Positions 12,727-26,219 are shown, counted from the first letter of the stretch. The stretch is DNA of 64,000 nt from Linyphia triangularis (GCA_963978545.1 OZ021721.1:96903418-96967417); one strand, 5' to 3'. A program made the numbers and translations. Notes: a model not told the origin generated them from the sequence alone.

Positions 12727-13059
12727 CTAGCTGCATGGCCCCGCGCTGCTGGAGACCCATTGAAGGACATAAAAGTTTGCATTTAAGAGAAAGGTTCATA
12801 ATTTACAAAAAAATGTTAGCACAAAATGAAAAATTAACCTGATTTCCCTTTACCAACCTAATCGCGATCAGAATAAAGAAATGAAATCTCAAATGGAATA
12901 CTACACTCCTGTTGTAAATAGTAAATTAGTTAAGTGTAAATAGTGAAACATGTATAATACAAAAATGCATTTAAGTGTTAATGAAATAATATGGAACTTG
13001 ATATACAGTACCAAAACACTATATGAATAAAAACAATTAAAAGAAAGAATTCAATATTT

Positions 13060-13997
13060 TTAGTCAAGTTCTAAAGAAATCGAATACATATTTAAATGAG
13101 AAAATCCTTGCTCATTGATAACATTTGTTGAGCCAAAAGATGTCAATTGAAAGCAGGAATTGTACTTTCTAATATTAACCAAGAAATGCCTTGATATCTC
13201 AGTCGTTTCAGACATCAGCGACTCTAAAGGTTTTGAATTGGCTAGAAGTACAGGCAAAACAACTTTGCCACTGCAGCAACATATGCCATATATATATACC
13301 TTTCCACTTTAGTGCACCACAGTAAGAGCAGGCATGTGTCATTCCGCCAATTTGAAAAGTGGAATTTAGACCGGCAGCTGCATTATATGAAAAAGCAGCA
13401 TCCTCAAACATTGCACTATTATTACCTCTTCAGTGTTCCCACGGTCATTGAAAGTCATTAAAAGTGCTTAATATTTTTGAACTTGTTTTCAAGGCCTTGA
13501 AAGTGCTTGAAAATACTTAAAGGTGCTTAAAAGTCCTTGAAAATGCTTAGATGCTCTTAAAAGTCCTTAATTTTTGCGAATGTTGTGTGCCCAATTGCAA
13601 AATTTATAAAAATACAACTCAGACTTGCTATCCCCGCGTGACCTCCACTTATCTTCACCGTATCGGAATTCTCTGACATATTTGTATTACGCTTCCACCA
13701 AAACTTTTTTGGTAGAATACACTTTTTAAAAAATTTATATACAGACATGATGCCTGAAAACAAATTTTCAAAGGTCCTTAAAAACATTATTTAGGTCCTT
13801 AAAAGTCATTGATTTTCATTCTGTGATTTGAGTGGGAACCCTGCTCTTGTAATTGAGTGATGTCTGGTATCATCTCTTAATCTACCAGTTCTGGTTTCCA
13901 CAGACCCGAAATTTCTCGTAAATATTTGACGTTGGTGCTCTGATTCCAATGAGAACTGGTGCCTGATTTTGTTCATTTGAATGGCTCGCTCAATCAT
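13060..13997 (-). pseudogene. Helitron protein, N-terminal fragment (interrupted)
   Basis: Minus-strand pieces: IRHQFSLESEHQRQIFTRNF and GSVETRTGRLRDDTRHHSIT (Arg-rich repeats), then after the MITE NNSAMFEDAAFSYNAAAGL, HACSYCGALKWKG (the CxxCxALKWK zinc motif of the Helitron-like N-terminal domain), LPVLLANSKPLESLMSETTE and HFLVNIRKYNSCFQLTSFGS. Several frameshifts. Rep catalytic motifs and helicase are absent, so non-autonomous. Confidence 0.85.
13431..13843. mobile_element. hAT-type MITE, 413 bp, family M-a (copy 1)
   Basis: Ends CAGTGTTCCCAC and GTGGGAACCCTG; 5-bp duplication CTCTT at 13426-13430 and 13844-13848. The flanking Helitron frame reads SIT-R-GNNSAM across the empty site. Subterminal sequence is packed with variants of AAGTCCTTAAAAGTGCTTGA. 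A second copy is at about 42048-43350. Confidence 0.85.
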
Positions 13998-14572
13998 TCT
14001 CCTCTCGCTAATGTTTTTGTACGGGTGATTCCCTTCAAAATCCCTTCTTTGACGGCATATTAATAACTGTCAAAATTATCCAAAAGGTTCCGGCAAATTT
14101 CAATGATCTTCACCGACGACGTATCTATGATGTTTACATTCAGCATCCATCCAATCAAAACACTGTATGGTTAGTTGGTTGAACCCCACAGCTGAGGCTT
14201 TAAAATCGCGCTTACTCAGAAGTTGTTTTCTTTATCGACTGACAGTAAATATACTGAAATATTATAATAAAATTCGAACCGCTCATTGCACAGACAATTG
14301 TTATACATAAAAATAATCGGAAAAATAATGGGGACACATTAAAATAACTTTTGATTTTATTCTGATGCAATAAAAAGATATCGTTGCCATTCCAATATTT
14401 TTTTTATTCCATTAATTTTTAATGAAAACAACTTTTATTCGAATTTAAAAGTTGTCCTCTACAATCTCCATGTACTAAAGCTTCTATGAACCAAATTTCG
14501 TACGTCTAGGTGCAAAACTGTAGATTTGTATAAGGTTCAGACGTATAGACAACTTACTTTTATATATATGGA

Positions 14573-16183
14573 TTATTTTTAGGATACGGAAAGAAAGTGA
14601 AAATTGAATTTTTGCTATTTTTTAATTTTTTTTTATCATAGCTGAATAAAGTTAGAAAAAATAAATTTTCATATGCGGATAGAGCATAGTTTATCCGAAT
14701 AACTGTCGATCGAAAACATAGGTTAACCAAAATCATTTCAGTTAGTGAATTTTAAAATAATGGACCACTTTTCTAAACTTCAGGCCTATGTTTATATAGT
14801 ATTACTTTAAGTAAAAATATTTGTAAGACGAGTGATACAAAATATATTCAAGGGTGGCCGCGAAATCCAGGAAAAAAAGTTCCCTGATTTTCCCGACAGA
14901 TTTCTAAAGAATTCCTTGATTTTATGTCAAACTTTTTTCAAATTTCCACTATCTTTCCAGATGTGTAGATACCCAGTTCAAAAACGTGGTCTAGAAAAAA
15001 ATATTTGTGTGCATGTGTCTGTGATCAAAATAACTCCTGAAAAGATTGATCTACAGTTCAATTTTTGTATATGGGTTAGTGAGGGACATGGGACCTGTCA
15101 TTATGGTTTTTGTAAAAACTGTGCATGCGTGCAATGTAGCTGCCATTGAAAAATTTATGTTTTCAGGTATTGCCAAAAAAGGCACTAACGATTTTGATAA
15201 AATAGCTGTGCTGATGCCTTTTAAGGAGTTCTAAACCTCTGCTCCGAATCCCCATCTCCGAAATAATCGTAGAAATTCGATAACATCTTGAAAAAAAGTG
15301 GAAAATGAATGAGTTGTATAAACCACTATCGGCATACATATAGAAGAAATTTTGTTTGATATAAAATTTGTGGAGCGACACAAAACAAAAAATTTAATTA
15401 TTTTTTTCTTAAATATGGTCTTCCAAAACCAAAGGAGCCTCGAACTACTGGTTGGAAAGGAGCATTTTAATTAACATTTAAATTTAATTAATATTAAATT
15501 AAAAATTTTAATTTAAAGTTTTTTTTATAAACATATGATTAGGAAAGGGATTTAGTTTAAATATTTTTCATTCATTAAAATTATGCCTTACTCATGACGT
15601 GAAGCAGAATGCCTAGCTAGCTTGTGAGAGGTCTCAGTATTTACCCTCACCAGCATTCTATAGTTCTCTTTTTAAAGTGAGTAGACATAACAACAATTGT
15701 GATAGTCTCATAATATGCTGCCTGGTGGGAGTTTTTCGGGTGTTCTCCCATACAAGACTCAAATGCGGGGCAGTTTCCTCTTGAAAGACATCCCGGAAGG
15801 ACTCCCCCTTCATACAAATCTTAATGTTACAATCTTTCTTTTTTAACCTACCATTTCATTAATATTGAATAGAGGGGAGGTAGGGAGGGTAATTATGTCA
15901 AAATTGGTTAGGAGATTGGTATAAGAGCATCATAAAGGCAGCTTCCAATTTTTCTATGTTTTATTGTTGCACATTCCAGTAAATGTTAATTATGCATGCC
16001 TTGGGAGTAGGGCTGAACCCCAAACGCTACTGGCCTTTTATTTTTAAATATCCAAAGAATGAGGTGCCTGTCTAGGTGCAATATACTCTTCTTTTCTTGT
16101 ATAACTTGGCTTATGTTAACAAACATCTTGTTGTTGAACATGCTACCAATGAATCAAAAGTATCACTCACATTTTATATATCA
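14573..16183. other. Repeat debris without a recognised gene
   Basis: Contains a hAT-like end near 14850 (GGGTGGCCGCGAAATCCAGG, then TCCCTGATTTTCCC), which resembles the reverse complement of the end near 25490. It also contains R1 copy 2 at 15121-15235, an AT-only stretch near 15480-15530, and an unidentified GC-richer block at 15610-15840. Confidence 0.5.
15121..15235 (-). repeat. Dispersed repeat family R1, copy 2
   Basis: The reverse complement begins TTTAGAACTCCTTAAAAGGC, has AAATCGTTAGTGCC and ends AATGGCAGCTACATTGC then ACGCATGC. Same left boundary as the copies at 376 and 54004. Confidence 0.7.
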
Positions 16184-16630
16184 CTAGCTGCATGACCCGT
16201 GCTTCTGGGGACCCATTGAAGGACATAGAAGTTTACATTTAAGAAAAAGTGGAACAGTTGTTTGGCAATTTTTTCATTTGAAAATACCAAAATTAAAAAT
16301 ATGGTAGCTAAAATAAAATTAAAAAATTACTAGTAATAAAATTATGTTAAAATATAAATAATAAAATGGTAAATAACAATAAAATATAACTTAAAAAAAA
16401 CCTGTTTCCAGAAACCGCATTTATCTAGGAAAAAAACACCATATATAATTGTGCCAAAGAAAAATCGTATGCTACACCTGCACTGAAAAAGTTTTGTATT
16501 CTTCAAAAAAATTTTAGTATTTAGAGTAAAAGTAGCCTGCTGCCCCTTTAACCATCTTCATAATCACAACAAAAATAATGTAAGAAGAAATACAATAGCA
16601 AATTAAATATGCTACGCTTCTGGTGTAAAT

Positions 16631-19177
16631 TAGGGATGGAACGGATGTGAGTTTTGCCGGATACCGGATTTCGGATATCCGGGGTACCATGTCTACCGGA
16701 TACGGATATCCGAAACGGATTTCCCCGGATATCCCGCCGGATATTCGGTCTATATACTAAAAACGATAGTTATACGATATGCTATACGAAAAAAATGGTC
16801 ATGATATGAAGTATCAAGTAAATTATAATTAGTGGTTAGCGCACCGCACTGCATGCCGCAGGTCCATGGTTTGATTCGCGGACTGAGCAAGGTTGACTTA
16901 GCTGTTTATACCTGAAAGAAATAAACTGAGGAGGACCATGCATGCTTGGGAACTAAACACTGGGGTTCGGCGTCAGAATGACCATCTGACCGGAACATCT
17001 GCTATGTGACACACAAATGCCACAGTCAAGAAAGCTGAGCTGGGCCCAGCAGGCCTTGGTCCACACGGGCTGTCTCGCCACTGAGTTAATTTTTTTTATT
17101 TAAACTTTAGTTGATGAAACGATGTTTTAGTGATGCCAATACCTCCTACACTTGCTGAACAATTTTGAAACTTCATCACCATTTTGTTTGTGTGTTACTT
17201 AAAATTGTACCAAACATTCTGCAAGTGATGAAAATATTTCAGAAATACGTTTGTAAATTGTTACTCAACTTCTTCTTACCTTGTATCATGTAATGTAAAC
17301 ATAAGATAATCTTCCTCAAGTCTGCATAAATATCCTATATTGCTTTTACCCGAAAAACACACAGCAATTGTACTGAAGTCAAAATAATAAAACAATGAAA
17401 TTCCATTAACTAATGATAGTTATTTCTAGTTTATTAAGACAAATGTGTTAAAAAATACTTAATAAAACTGACAACAAATTTAACAAGAATTTGTTTTAAT
17501 TTGATTAAAATATATGCAATACTTTCAACAATATCAATCTGTTTTGGAACAGATGTAGTATAGAACGTTCTGCAATTTGTTTTTTATCAAGCAATCAGAA
17601 ATTTTTTCTAAAATTAATATTTAAGTAATGGCAAAATTAAGTTAAAGTATAAATATTAAAATATAACTTAAAATCAAACATGTTGCAAGAAAAAAAATCT
17701 TCCTAACTAAAGTTTTCCTAGGAAATGTCCTATTCAACATCTATACCTTTTTTTCTGCCCTTTTGGTGCAAATGCACTGTAGAATTGACGATTTTTTGGA
17801 ATATTTGATTAATGCCAATAAATAAGAGTCAGTGGCTTGTTTGAATAAAATTTCATCACGAGGAGTCTCGTGTATAAGAAAATCACAACACATGCATTGT
17901 TTATAATTGATAAATGATTACAAATTTATACCGGATGCATTTGTTAATAACAAAAGATTTATTTTAAATATTTTATGAAATTGAAGTCTATTTTTTTTTG
18001 TAATGCACCTAAAACATTACGGATTTAAAGAAATCTCGTAGAAAACTTAAATTGGATCTATCGGAATATTCCGTCTTTAAATATAAACTTGTACTTACAT
18101 ATTTTTGTGGTTAAGGCCTTGTGGAAAAGGATTTTGGGCTTTTGCCGCGCACAATATATTTTTTAAACGATTCTGTGGAGCAGGTAACACATAGGACTTT
18201 GCTTTCGTCATTTCCATTAATTTTAAAATACTTCCAAATGGGTGATTTTAAATGAGCCATTATTAAAAATTATAAATTGGATTGTAATTGGAGAAAACTA
18301 TGATTCAAGACATTCTAGAGAGCTAAATAGAATTCCACATTGTGGCGCTGCGTTCAAGACCAAAAAATTACAATTCTTCATTTTACGTCAGAAAAAATAT
18401 ACCAGCCTTCAACTTATGCCAATGAAAAATCAGAAATTAGACCATACCAATCACAGCATAAAGGTGTAGGGTATTATCGTCGATAGAACAAAAAAAAATA
18501 GCATTGAGGAGTGCGCATTGGCTATTTATTGCTTTTTACTCGCTAGAAAATGTCAGAAAAAAAAGGAGGAAGTGAGAATAACTAAAACTCTTAAGAAGTA
18601 ATTTATGCTTTGGAAAAAAAAAAGTACTATTTATTAGTATTTTGGTTCGTGTTTTACGGAGAAGCATTCAAATATAACATCTGGAATTAATCAGATCATA
18701 AACTTGGAATGAAAAGAACATATTGCAAAACACGTGTGAAGGATGTGTATGGAAAAAGATTGGAGGAATGGTTTATGCTTATCAACTCGGAGCCAATAAT
18801 ACGGCGCCTCTTTCTGTGAATTGAAACTAAATGCACCTGCATCTTCTAGCTCATCTCTGAAGTTAGGGATATGCGAAAGCCTAGTTCTCACGAAGGAAGT
18901 TTTTCGTTTTCTTACTTGACTGCAATTTATGTCCAAGAAAAAAAATTAAAAAAAAAAGTGTAGGATGCGGTGTCCCCTTTGTCCGAAAAAGATCATTATT
19001 TTTTGCAAAAAATTATTTCTTGTGGATACCTGGTGGCCGGATATATAGCCGTATATCCGAATGAAATTATCGGATGTCCGGTATTTCAAATCGAATATCC
19101 GACTGGGTTTCGGATATTGAAAAATCAACCGGATATGCCGGATATCGGATATTTGCCGGATATCCGTTCCATCCCTA
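16631..19177. mobile_element. hAT element with GGATATCC palindrome clusters, 2.55 kb
   Basis: Ends TAGGGATGGAACGGAT and ATCCGTTCCATCCCTA; perfect 8-bp duplication GTGTAAAT at 16623-16630 and 19178-19185. The first 120 and last 170 bp are rich in GGATATCC and CCGGATATC. The interior has a SINE, AT-rich sequence and no recognisable transposase, so non-autonomous. Confidence 0.9.
16828..17095 (+). mobile_element. tRNA-derived SINE inside the hAT element
   Basis: AGTGGTTAGCGCACC resembles a pol III A box and GGTTTGATTCG a B box, about 40 bp apart. The tail GGCTGTCTCGCCACTGAGTT is followed by a T-rich tract. It is much richer in G+C than its surroundings. The tRNA-like head does not fold into a full tRNA, so it is not a tRNA gene. 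Confidence 0.65.
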
Positions 19178-19712
19178 GTGTAAATAGTAAAACATGCATT
19201 TTACAAAAATTCTTTCAAATGTAGATTAAATAATCTTGAATGGATCTTGATACACAGGAAAAAAACACTGGGACTATACTGGGTTAAATATTAAAGGAAA
19301 TGAATAAATATTTATTTGAGAATATAAGGAAAAAGGAGTAATGTCGAAATGATTTCCGGTGAATATCAGTAACCTTCGCCGACCAGAGCTTGTTTACGTT
19401 AGAGATTAAAAGTAAAAATATAGAAATATTACAATAATATTCAAACCGCTTACTGGAAAGACTATTATAATACATAAAAATAATAAGAAAATAAGGAGGA
19501 CACACTAAATTAACTTTTATTTCTATTCAGATGCAATAAAAAATATCGTTGCCATTCCAAGCATTTTTTTGTCTTTAAATTTTAATAAAAACAACTTTTA
19601 ATCGAATTTAAAAGTTGTTCTCTACAATTTCGGTGTGCTGAAACTTCTATGTACCAAATTTAGTATCTCTAGGTTCAGAACTGTAGATTTATATAAAGTT
19701 GTTACTCAGTTT

Positions 19713-21963
19713 TTTATGCATAGATGATGCATAAGATGTCACAGATAAAAATGTCTGGCGTCAATTATTTGAGGTTCTGCCATGGTTGCTTTCAGAAGCT
19801 ATAAGAATTTCAAATTTTCTATTTACTTTTAAAAGTATTTCTGTAATTCCGCAAGATTTGATTGGCGATGATGATAAAAAATAACATCACTTCAAACAAG
19901 GTTTTTCAATATTTAATTAAGAACTGGAGTTTCATTAACCTGTAACAACAATTTACAAAACCATGAAATATCGAAGTTAGAGTCTTTGAAATATGCTCCA
20001 AATGTTATAAATAGGGCTTCTGCTGCCAAATTTTTAACTAGAGTTTGTTGATAGACCTAAGAAATCAATTTTCTTCCGAGTTATCAATTATAAGTTTTGT
20101 TAAAGAATTATTAACTATCATCTTGTTTTTATTCTTTAATAAATATGACTTGGAGTTAATTTACAATCCTTTAATTTTTTATTAAACCTTGTTAAATAGA
20201 AATATTTTCCACATCTTATTCTTATAATTTTTTTATAAACACATGTATTCAACAATTCAAATTGTAATGCAGCATAACATGAAAAAAGTAATTTGCCAAT
20301 TGAGCTTAATTAAGCAAGTAGCAGGTAGACAACGAAATATTCAAAATTGGGTTTTTAGCATCATTGAATTCAGGTCGCTAATGTCTAATTATCTTTAGTT
20401 TTTTTTTTTTTTTTTACATCCATATCTTATTTCATGAGTTATTTACAGAACAGTTAAGAAATTCTTGATAAAAGTATATAGTACTTTAAAAAAGTTTCTA
20501 ATTTTTATGAAAATCAAACAATTGTGGTATACTTGATATTTGCTTTAATCCATTCTAGTTAGGCATACCCTATAAGAGGACTGGCCTTAGTATGATATCC
20601 TAGTAACATTGCATTTATAAGTGAGATGAATATTAAAAATCGTCATCAATTTTATGTAATTTGGTTTAGATTTTATTGTTCCACACCATGCTGTCCATAG
20701 CTTCTCAACTGCTCAGTCAAAAAAATTAGCTGCGTGGATATTTTTTTATCTAATTGTAGTTATCCACCATTTATTCTAATGTATGTGTTTAGTTTACTAT
20801 CTAGATATCCAGGCTTGTATTCCACAACAACATGATCATGCATCACAAGTTATACAACATTGGAGCATGTATTGCAATTTACTTTAAGTCTTCTAATTTC
20901 TGTTTTATAAAAATTTAGCAGGTCATTTAAGTATCTTTGAAAGAATTTCGTCCAGAATTGAACTTGCATTTAGAGAAAATTTGCATTGCAAAACTTGACC
21001 ACCTAAAATTTCAATTTCTTGTTAAATGAAATATTTAATTAAATTAAATATATTATTGTACAAAGAGTAATTTTGTTGTCCCTTTACAAAATTTAGTGAA
21101 GAATGGTGGTTTATACAGTTATGTATCTATTTTAAAATTCACATAATTTTACATCCATAGCTGTACACTGGAACATACCATTCACTGTTAGCATTAACTG
21201 ACAGTTTACAGTATTAGGCACATTAAAATTCTTTAATTGTATCTTCCTCTCATAATTAATGTAATTAAAAACAGTAATTTGAACCGATGAAAAAACAATT
21301 TTTTTGTATTTAAGATGGTATGAAAGAAAAAACTGTATATCAGAATTTTTCTTGCAATACTCTTATACATGCAATTTTTTTTTTTTTAATTAAATATAAA
21401 TAGTTACCATCACTTGTAAAATATAAAAACTATTCTTAGTTTAAAAAAAAAATAAAAAATTATGTATTAAATAAAAAAAGAGTGTTTATGTAATTGGTAT
21501 TTGAGTGTCATGCTATCAGTGGAATAAGTTTGTAAAGCATTTATTAGACTTGGTGTCTTTTAATTTTTTTTCTGAAAAATCTAGATTTTGGTGATTGTTT
21601 GATTAATTATAGATGTACAGTTAATTAATATTTTATTTTACAACAATTGTTGGATATTTAATCCTTTTCCTGTATTGTACCAGCAGTGTGGTACCAAGAG
21701 GGTTATTAAAGAAATTAAAAAAAATAAGAAATATTTTATTTTCAAAACTATATGCTTAACTTATATTATTTAACAAGAAACAATTTGTAAACTTCTGTGT
21801 CACATAAAAGTTTGTTTATAAGCAGAGATATTATAAAAACAAAGTTATTTCAATAAAAAGAAACTTCACATTTTATTAAGCTTATGGTAACTTATTCAGA
21901 ATGTCATAACAAGTTTTGCTGTATTTTCAAAAATCTATTCTAAATTTGCAATTTCTGTATGGT
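19713..21963. other. No gene seen; AT-rich stretch
   Basis: 2.25 kb of very AT-rich sequence with homopolymer runs. No coding homology, long repeat or structural RNA recognised. Confidence 0.55.
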
Positions 21964-22061
21964 CCCTAATAGCACACATCCTCCCAGGGAGGTCCCTAGT
22001 CATCCCCGGGACTAGGAATGACTTCCCAGGGACCTCCCTGGGAGGATGTGTGCTATTAGGG
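21964..22061. mobile_element. 98-bp near-perfect palindromic element
   Basis: Perfect 34-bp inverted arms begin CCCTAATAGCACACATCC and continue TCCCAGGGAGGTCCCT. The spacer contains another palindrome, CTAGTCATCCCCGGGACTAG. It is sharply GC-richer than its surroundings, so a recent palindromic MITE is likely. Target duplication uncertain. Confidence 0.82.
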
Positions 22062-23579
22062 GTATATTTATTATTCAATATCGTTAAATGTCATCAATAA
22101 TAAACATCTTTTGAATAATTTTGAATTACTTGTGTTACTTAAAAAAAAAAAAAAAATTAGAATATGTATGTTTAATTGTATGACAAAATTTAATCTTTTT
22201 AAGTGGAAACTTAAAATAATGAAGTATTGTCTGGCTTCCAGAAGGGCAAAAGATAAACAAGTTCGGACCAGTCTAATTCAATAGAAAATGTACTGGCTGG
22301 GGGCCACAACCTACTAGTGAGTAAGTAACTATATTTGGCAACAAATCCATTTTACTAACTCCTTGTCTATGCGCCCTTATGGTAGATAATGATACACATT
22401 GTATATCTTTGTATGAATTTTGATTACTGAATACATGAAAAAAATATTTTAAATATTTATTTTTCAGTTGCAGTTGAACTGGTATTTTAAAGCACTCCCG
22501 CTACATACCAATGATACCAAATTATTTAATATATAAATCATATAATGAGAATGCCGAAAATCATATAATGCTACATTTTGTATATCGTCTGTGCATTGCC
22601 TTGAATTTTCTTAGCTTTTTATAAAGCCTGTGAATGGAAAGTTATTTAATGCTTATATGGACATAGTTACAGGATTAATAGTTTTTAACCTTTTGAGAAG
22701 TTCAGGAGTCCAAAGAGAAGACTTCAGACTTCCAGAGTAGCCAATCCCCCCATAGTAAAACAGTGATTGATTTTTACTGTTTATTTCTTTCATTCCTAAT
22801 ATATTCTGTTTAAATTTTCTTTGAATGTTTTCATTTAATTTGGGCAATATACAAGAGAAAGTTGCAAGGTAGTATTTAAAGCAATCTGCATTATTGCTTT
22901 TTAACTTATTATTAAAATTAATCAATTACTTTTTAGAATTTGCATCTTGAAACCGCAACTAGAAGCACCTAGAATTACATTAAAAAAATTTAAGGTTTCT
23001 GAAATTTTACCAGTTTATGTTACAAGTAAAAAAAAAAAATTCTAAATGAGGTTCTACAAAGTGAAAAACACATAAATTTATAAATTAGGTGTCACGATTT
23101 GAATATGTCACATAGCTATCCAAGTTAAATTCAGTACATGTAATGTTAGAGAATTTTTTGCTGCAAGAAGGGTATAATTAACTTTTTTTGTAAAATAAAA
23201 TACATGTCCTACATTTTGGATTTTTTTCAAACCCATATTTTACTAGAATACAAAACGATCCAAAACTGACAATTTGAAAAATGGATAGTTCATAAACTGT
23301 ATTTAAAATAGAGTAATGCCCTTAGAAAGAGAAATAGGATATTTTTTAAAAAGAAAGAAAACTGTCAATATAAGCTTTTTTTTTTCAAAGATGGCAATTT
23401 CATAAAAAATCAATTAATCAGCACCCATAACATACATAAACTCTGAGCAGTTGTTCATATACCTACAGTGTCAGCAATAGAAAAATTGATTTTGCAATTT
23501 AAATTTTTTTAAAAAAATTCTGAGTATTTCTATTTAAACTGCATTGTACTATAAAATAACGGAGAACAAAGTTAAACAA
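22062..23579. other. No gene seen; AT-rich stretch
   Basis: 1.5 kb. The longest frame (22653-22925, minus) has low-complexity N/K/L composition and no recognised domain. Nothing else seen. Confidence 0.5.
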
Positions 23580-24030
23580 TATATGCAAAGAATGAAATAA
23601 ATAAAAATAATATAACCCATAAAGACAAAGTTTTTAATTTATATCCATTATATGCATTGCTAATTTTTATATTCATTTACACAGCGCTGATTATGTAAAA
23701 AGCGTGTGCTTGGTGTTTTCATCTAATTTTAAAATAAATCAAAAACATTTCGATCTGCAAAATGTGTTGCAAACTACTTTTCAAAATTCATTTATTAAAA
23801 ATGAACATGAATTTATGCACTCTTTTATTTATTCTGATTGAAAAAATAAATAATAAAATTGTTTTAAAAAATTTTGGCAACAGGAAAGAGTGTCTTAAAT
23901 AGCAATTTTTTATTGTAATTGGATGACAGCAAGTTGGTTTATTAGTATTTTGTAAAAGAGACTTTTTAGTGATAGTTACAGCCCTAAAATTTGATAGAAT
24001 GCATTGTCATCGAATCTATATGCCAGGTTT
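23580..24030 (+). repeat. Dispersed repeat family R2, copy 1
   Basis: Matches 57820-58395 in the same direction: TTTTTATATTCATT.ACACAG, then TCTTTTATTTATTCTGATT, GGCAACAGGAAAGAGT and TTGATAGAA.GCATTGT. Diverged, non-coding, no TIR found. Confidence 0.75.
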
Positions 24031-25695
24031 CAGATCCATTGGATGACGGCAAGAGAGCTAATTAGATCTCTGCAGAGTTGCCCTCCATCGACACAAAATC
24101 AAAGTTAATATATAGGATTTAAAAATCAACCACTGTCGAACTGGCTTCTCTGGTAGTACACCTCTTTGGACCCTGAAATTATTAAAATGTTGAAAACTAC
24201 TGTGTTCATATAGTGGTAACTGCCATCTCTCTAGCAGGCTTTGCAGAAAAGCTACGACAATTCTGGCAATGCATAGAAAATATACAAATTGTAGGATTGT
24301 CTGATTTTGTGTATTCTATAGTAGCTCTCTGGTTAAAAAAATTAAATATTTAACTATGAGGGGGAAAATAGTTTGAAACACACCAGTCAATGATAGTTCA
24401 ACTGTGACTGCAGACTAAATGAATGCATCAGAATCAAAAGGGGATAACTCCATAAAGACCTAATTTAAGAAAAACACAAAAAACCAGATTTACCCTTTTG
24501 GTTCCACCTGTGCTATAAATGTTTGCTACTAAAACAATAAATTATACATAGACACTTTGAGCTTAACTACCTTATTGAAATCGATAACATTATTAATTGT
24601 AATGGATAGAGTTAAAGGTCATGGACTTATCCCCTTTTGATTCTCAGAAGATGACAAAAAATGAAATGTAACTGATTCACATAATTATATATTTCTAAGT
24701 CGCAAGGTGAAAAGTAATACAAAATGAAAAGTATTTAAACACTATGCTGCATAAATACGGTAAAAAATGTGAAATAATCACCTCAATCATTCGCACCTTC
24801 ACTATCTGATTCTGTTGTTTTCTCATTGAAGCAGTTTCTCATAAAAGTTCATATGTTTTGACTTAACATACTTTATTACTTTACAAATGTCAATCAATTT
24901 GTCCTGTTTTATTAGAGCTGTATTTTATCAATTGAAGCACAAGGACGTGGGGGAGCTTTAACTTATTTTTGAAAGTAAAATGTTGCACCTTGCAGTCCAT
25001 CAATATAAATTAGTATCCCTGGGTTTTTGGACGAACTCTCCAACATGCTGTAGTTTGAGATTAGAAATTTGTTCTTGACTCTTGCACTAACAAGAGCTCC
25101 ATGCGCTTGTAAGGATACAGAAGATTTCTTGTAGTAGTAAGAAAACCTTTTTTTTTTTTACATTAACGATATTATTTGTTTCAAATAATTTAATTTGAAA
25201 AAGGTTTGTTTTTCGCGCTGCTTCAGTCATTTTTGCTTATTCCTAAGGTATATAAACTCTGTATGCCTTTTTAAATACTCTCTTTAAAACACAAAAAAAA
25301 ATTCTCATTAAAATACCGAACATTTTTTTCTGTAGTATCCTTCTCTAAAATTACAATTTTAACTACAATCGTACGCAAAATTTTTTGTTTACTTTGGCCT
25401 GAAATGAAACCTGGAAATTTAAAAAAAATTGTCTGGAAAAGTCAAGGAATTTTGTTTTGCATTTTGAGTGGCAACCCTGGGCTATTGACATTTGCAAAAT
25501 CTTGATAAATTAATTTTCCAACCATTTGCTAATTATTTAGCTCAAAATCCTGACATGAGCAACATCACATCTTTGCATGGAATCCCTGCAATAATTTCAA
25601 TTCAAAGTAAAATCTTCAAAAATAATAAAAATTGCATTTGATTGATGATTTTATAAAACTTGACTGAAACATTTGTGTGCATATAGTTTTGATTA
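24031..25695. other. No gene seen; contains one hAT-like terminus
   Basis: At about 25380-25490 the sequence AAAAGTCAAGGAATTTTG ending GAGTGGCAACCCTG looks like the right end of a hAT-type element (reverse CAGGGTTGCCAC). I did not find its left partner, so its extent is unknown. The rest is AT-rich with no recognised gene. Confidence 0.45.
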
Positions 25696-26219
25696 TCTTA
25701 ATATATATAAATTACGTGTCACGTTGTTTGTTCCCTATGGACTCCTAAAATACTTAACCGATTTTAATCAAATTTGTACACCGTGGGCAGTTTGATCTAA
25801 CTTAAGAGATAGGATAGCTTACATCTCAATTTTTATAGCCACAATATTATTTTATTGCAAATTATTTGCTTATTATTTGACAGTCACAATTATCTGTTAG
25901 CTCCAAATGATTCTAACAGATGGCGCTGTGTTGAAAGTACCAACGTTTCACATAAGCTACAATTTAATGGCATGTGATTTATTACCGCAACTGATTTATT
26001 AACGCAGTACTGAAAAATTTATTTTTGTGAAAGGGTTTAGTTCTTTATTTCAATATTAATACATGCTGCACCGAGGTAGGGAGCAATTTAATGGCATGTG
26101 ATTTATTACCGCAGTACTGAAAAATTTATTTTTGTGAAATTGTTTAGTTCTTTATTTCAATTCTGTCTGCGGCTCCCCCCCCTGTGGATCAATAGAAACC
26201 TACTTAAAATTGGAATAGA

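Larger units (their letters stand above)
12727..14572 (-). mobile_element. Helitron (copy 1 of family H-a), 1.85 kb
   Basis: Read on the minus strand it begins TCCATATATATAAAAG (5' TC end, preceded by A) and ends GCGGGGCCATGCAGCTAG followed by T, i.e. TC...CTAG inserted between A and T. It contains decayed coding sequence for the N-terminal part of a Helitron protein and a nested hAT-type MITE. A sister copy is at 16184-19712. Confidence 0.85.
16184..19712 (-). mobile_element. Helitron (copy 2 of family H-a) with a nested hAT element
   Basis: The 3' end on the minus strand reads GCACGGGTCATGCAGCTAG, followed by T, as in copy 1. The opposite flank (19390-19712) matches 14225-14545 of copy 1 (GATGCAATAAAAA.ATATCGT, AACTTTTA.TCGAATTTAAAA). 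The TATATATA 5' terminus of copy 1 is not present, so this end is truncated. Most of the length is the inserted hAT element. Confidence 0.75.
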
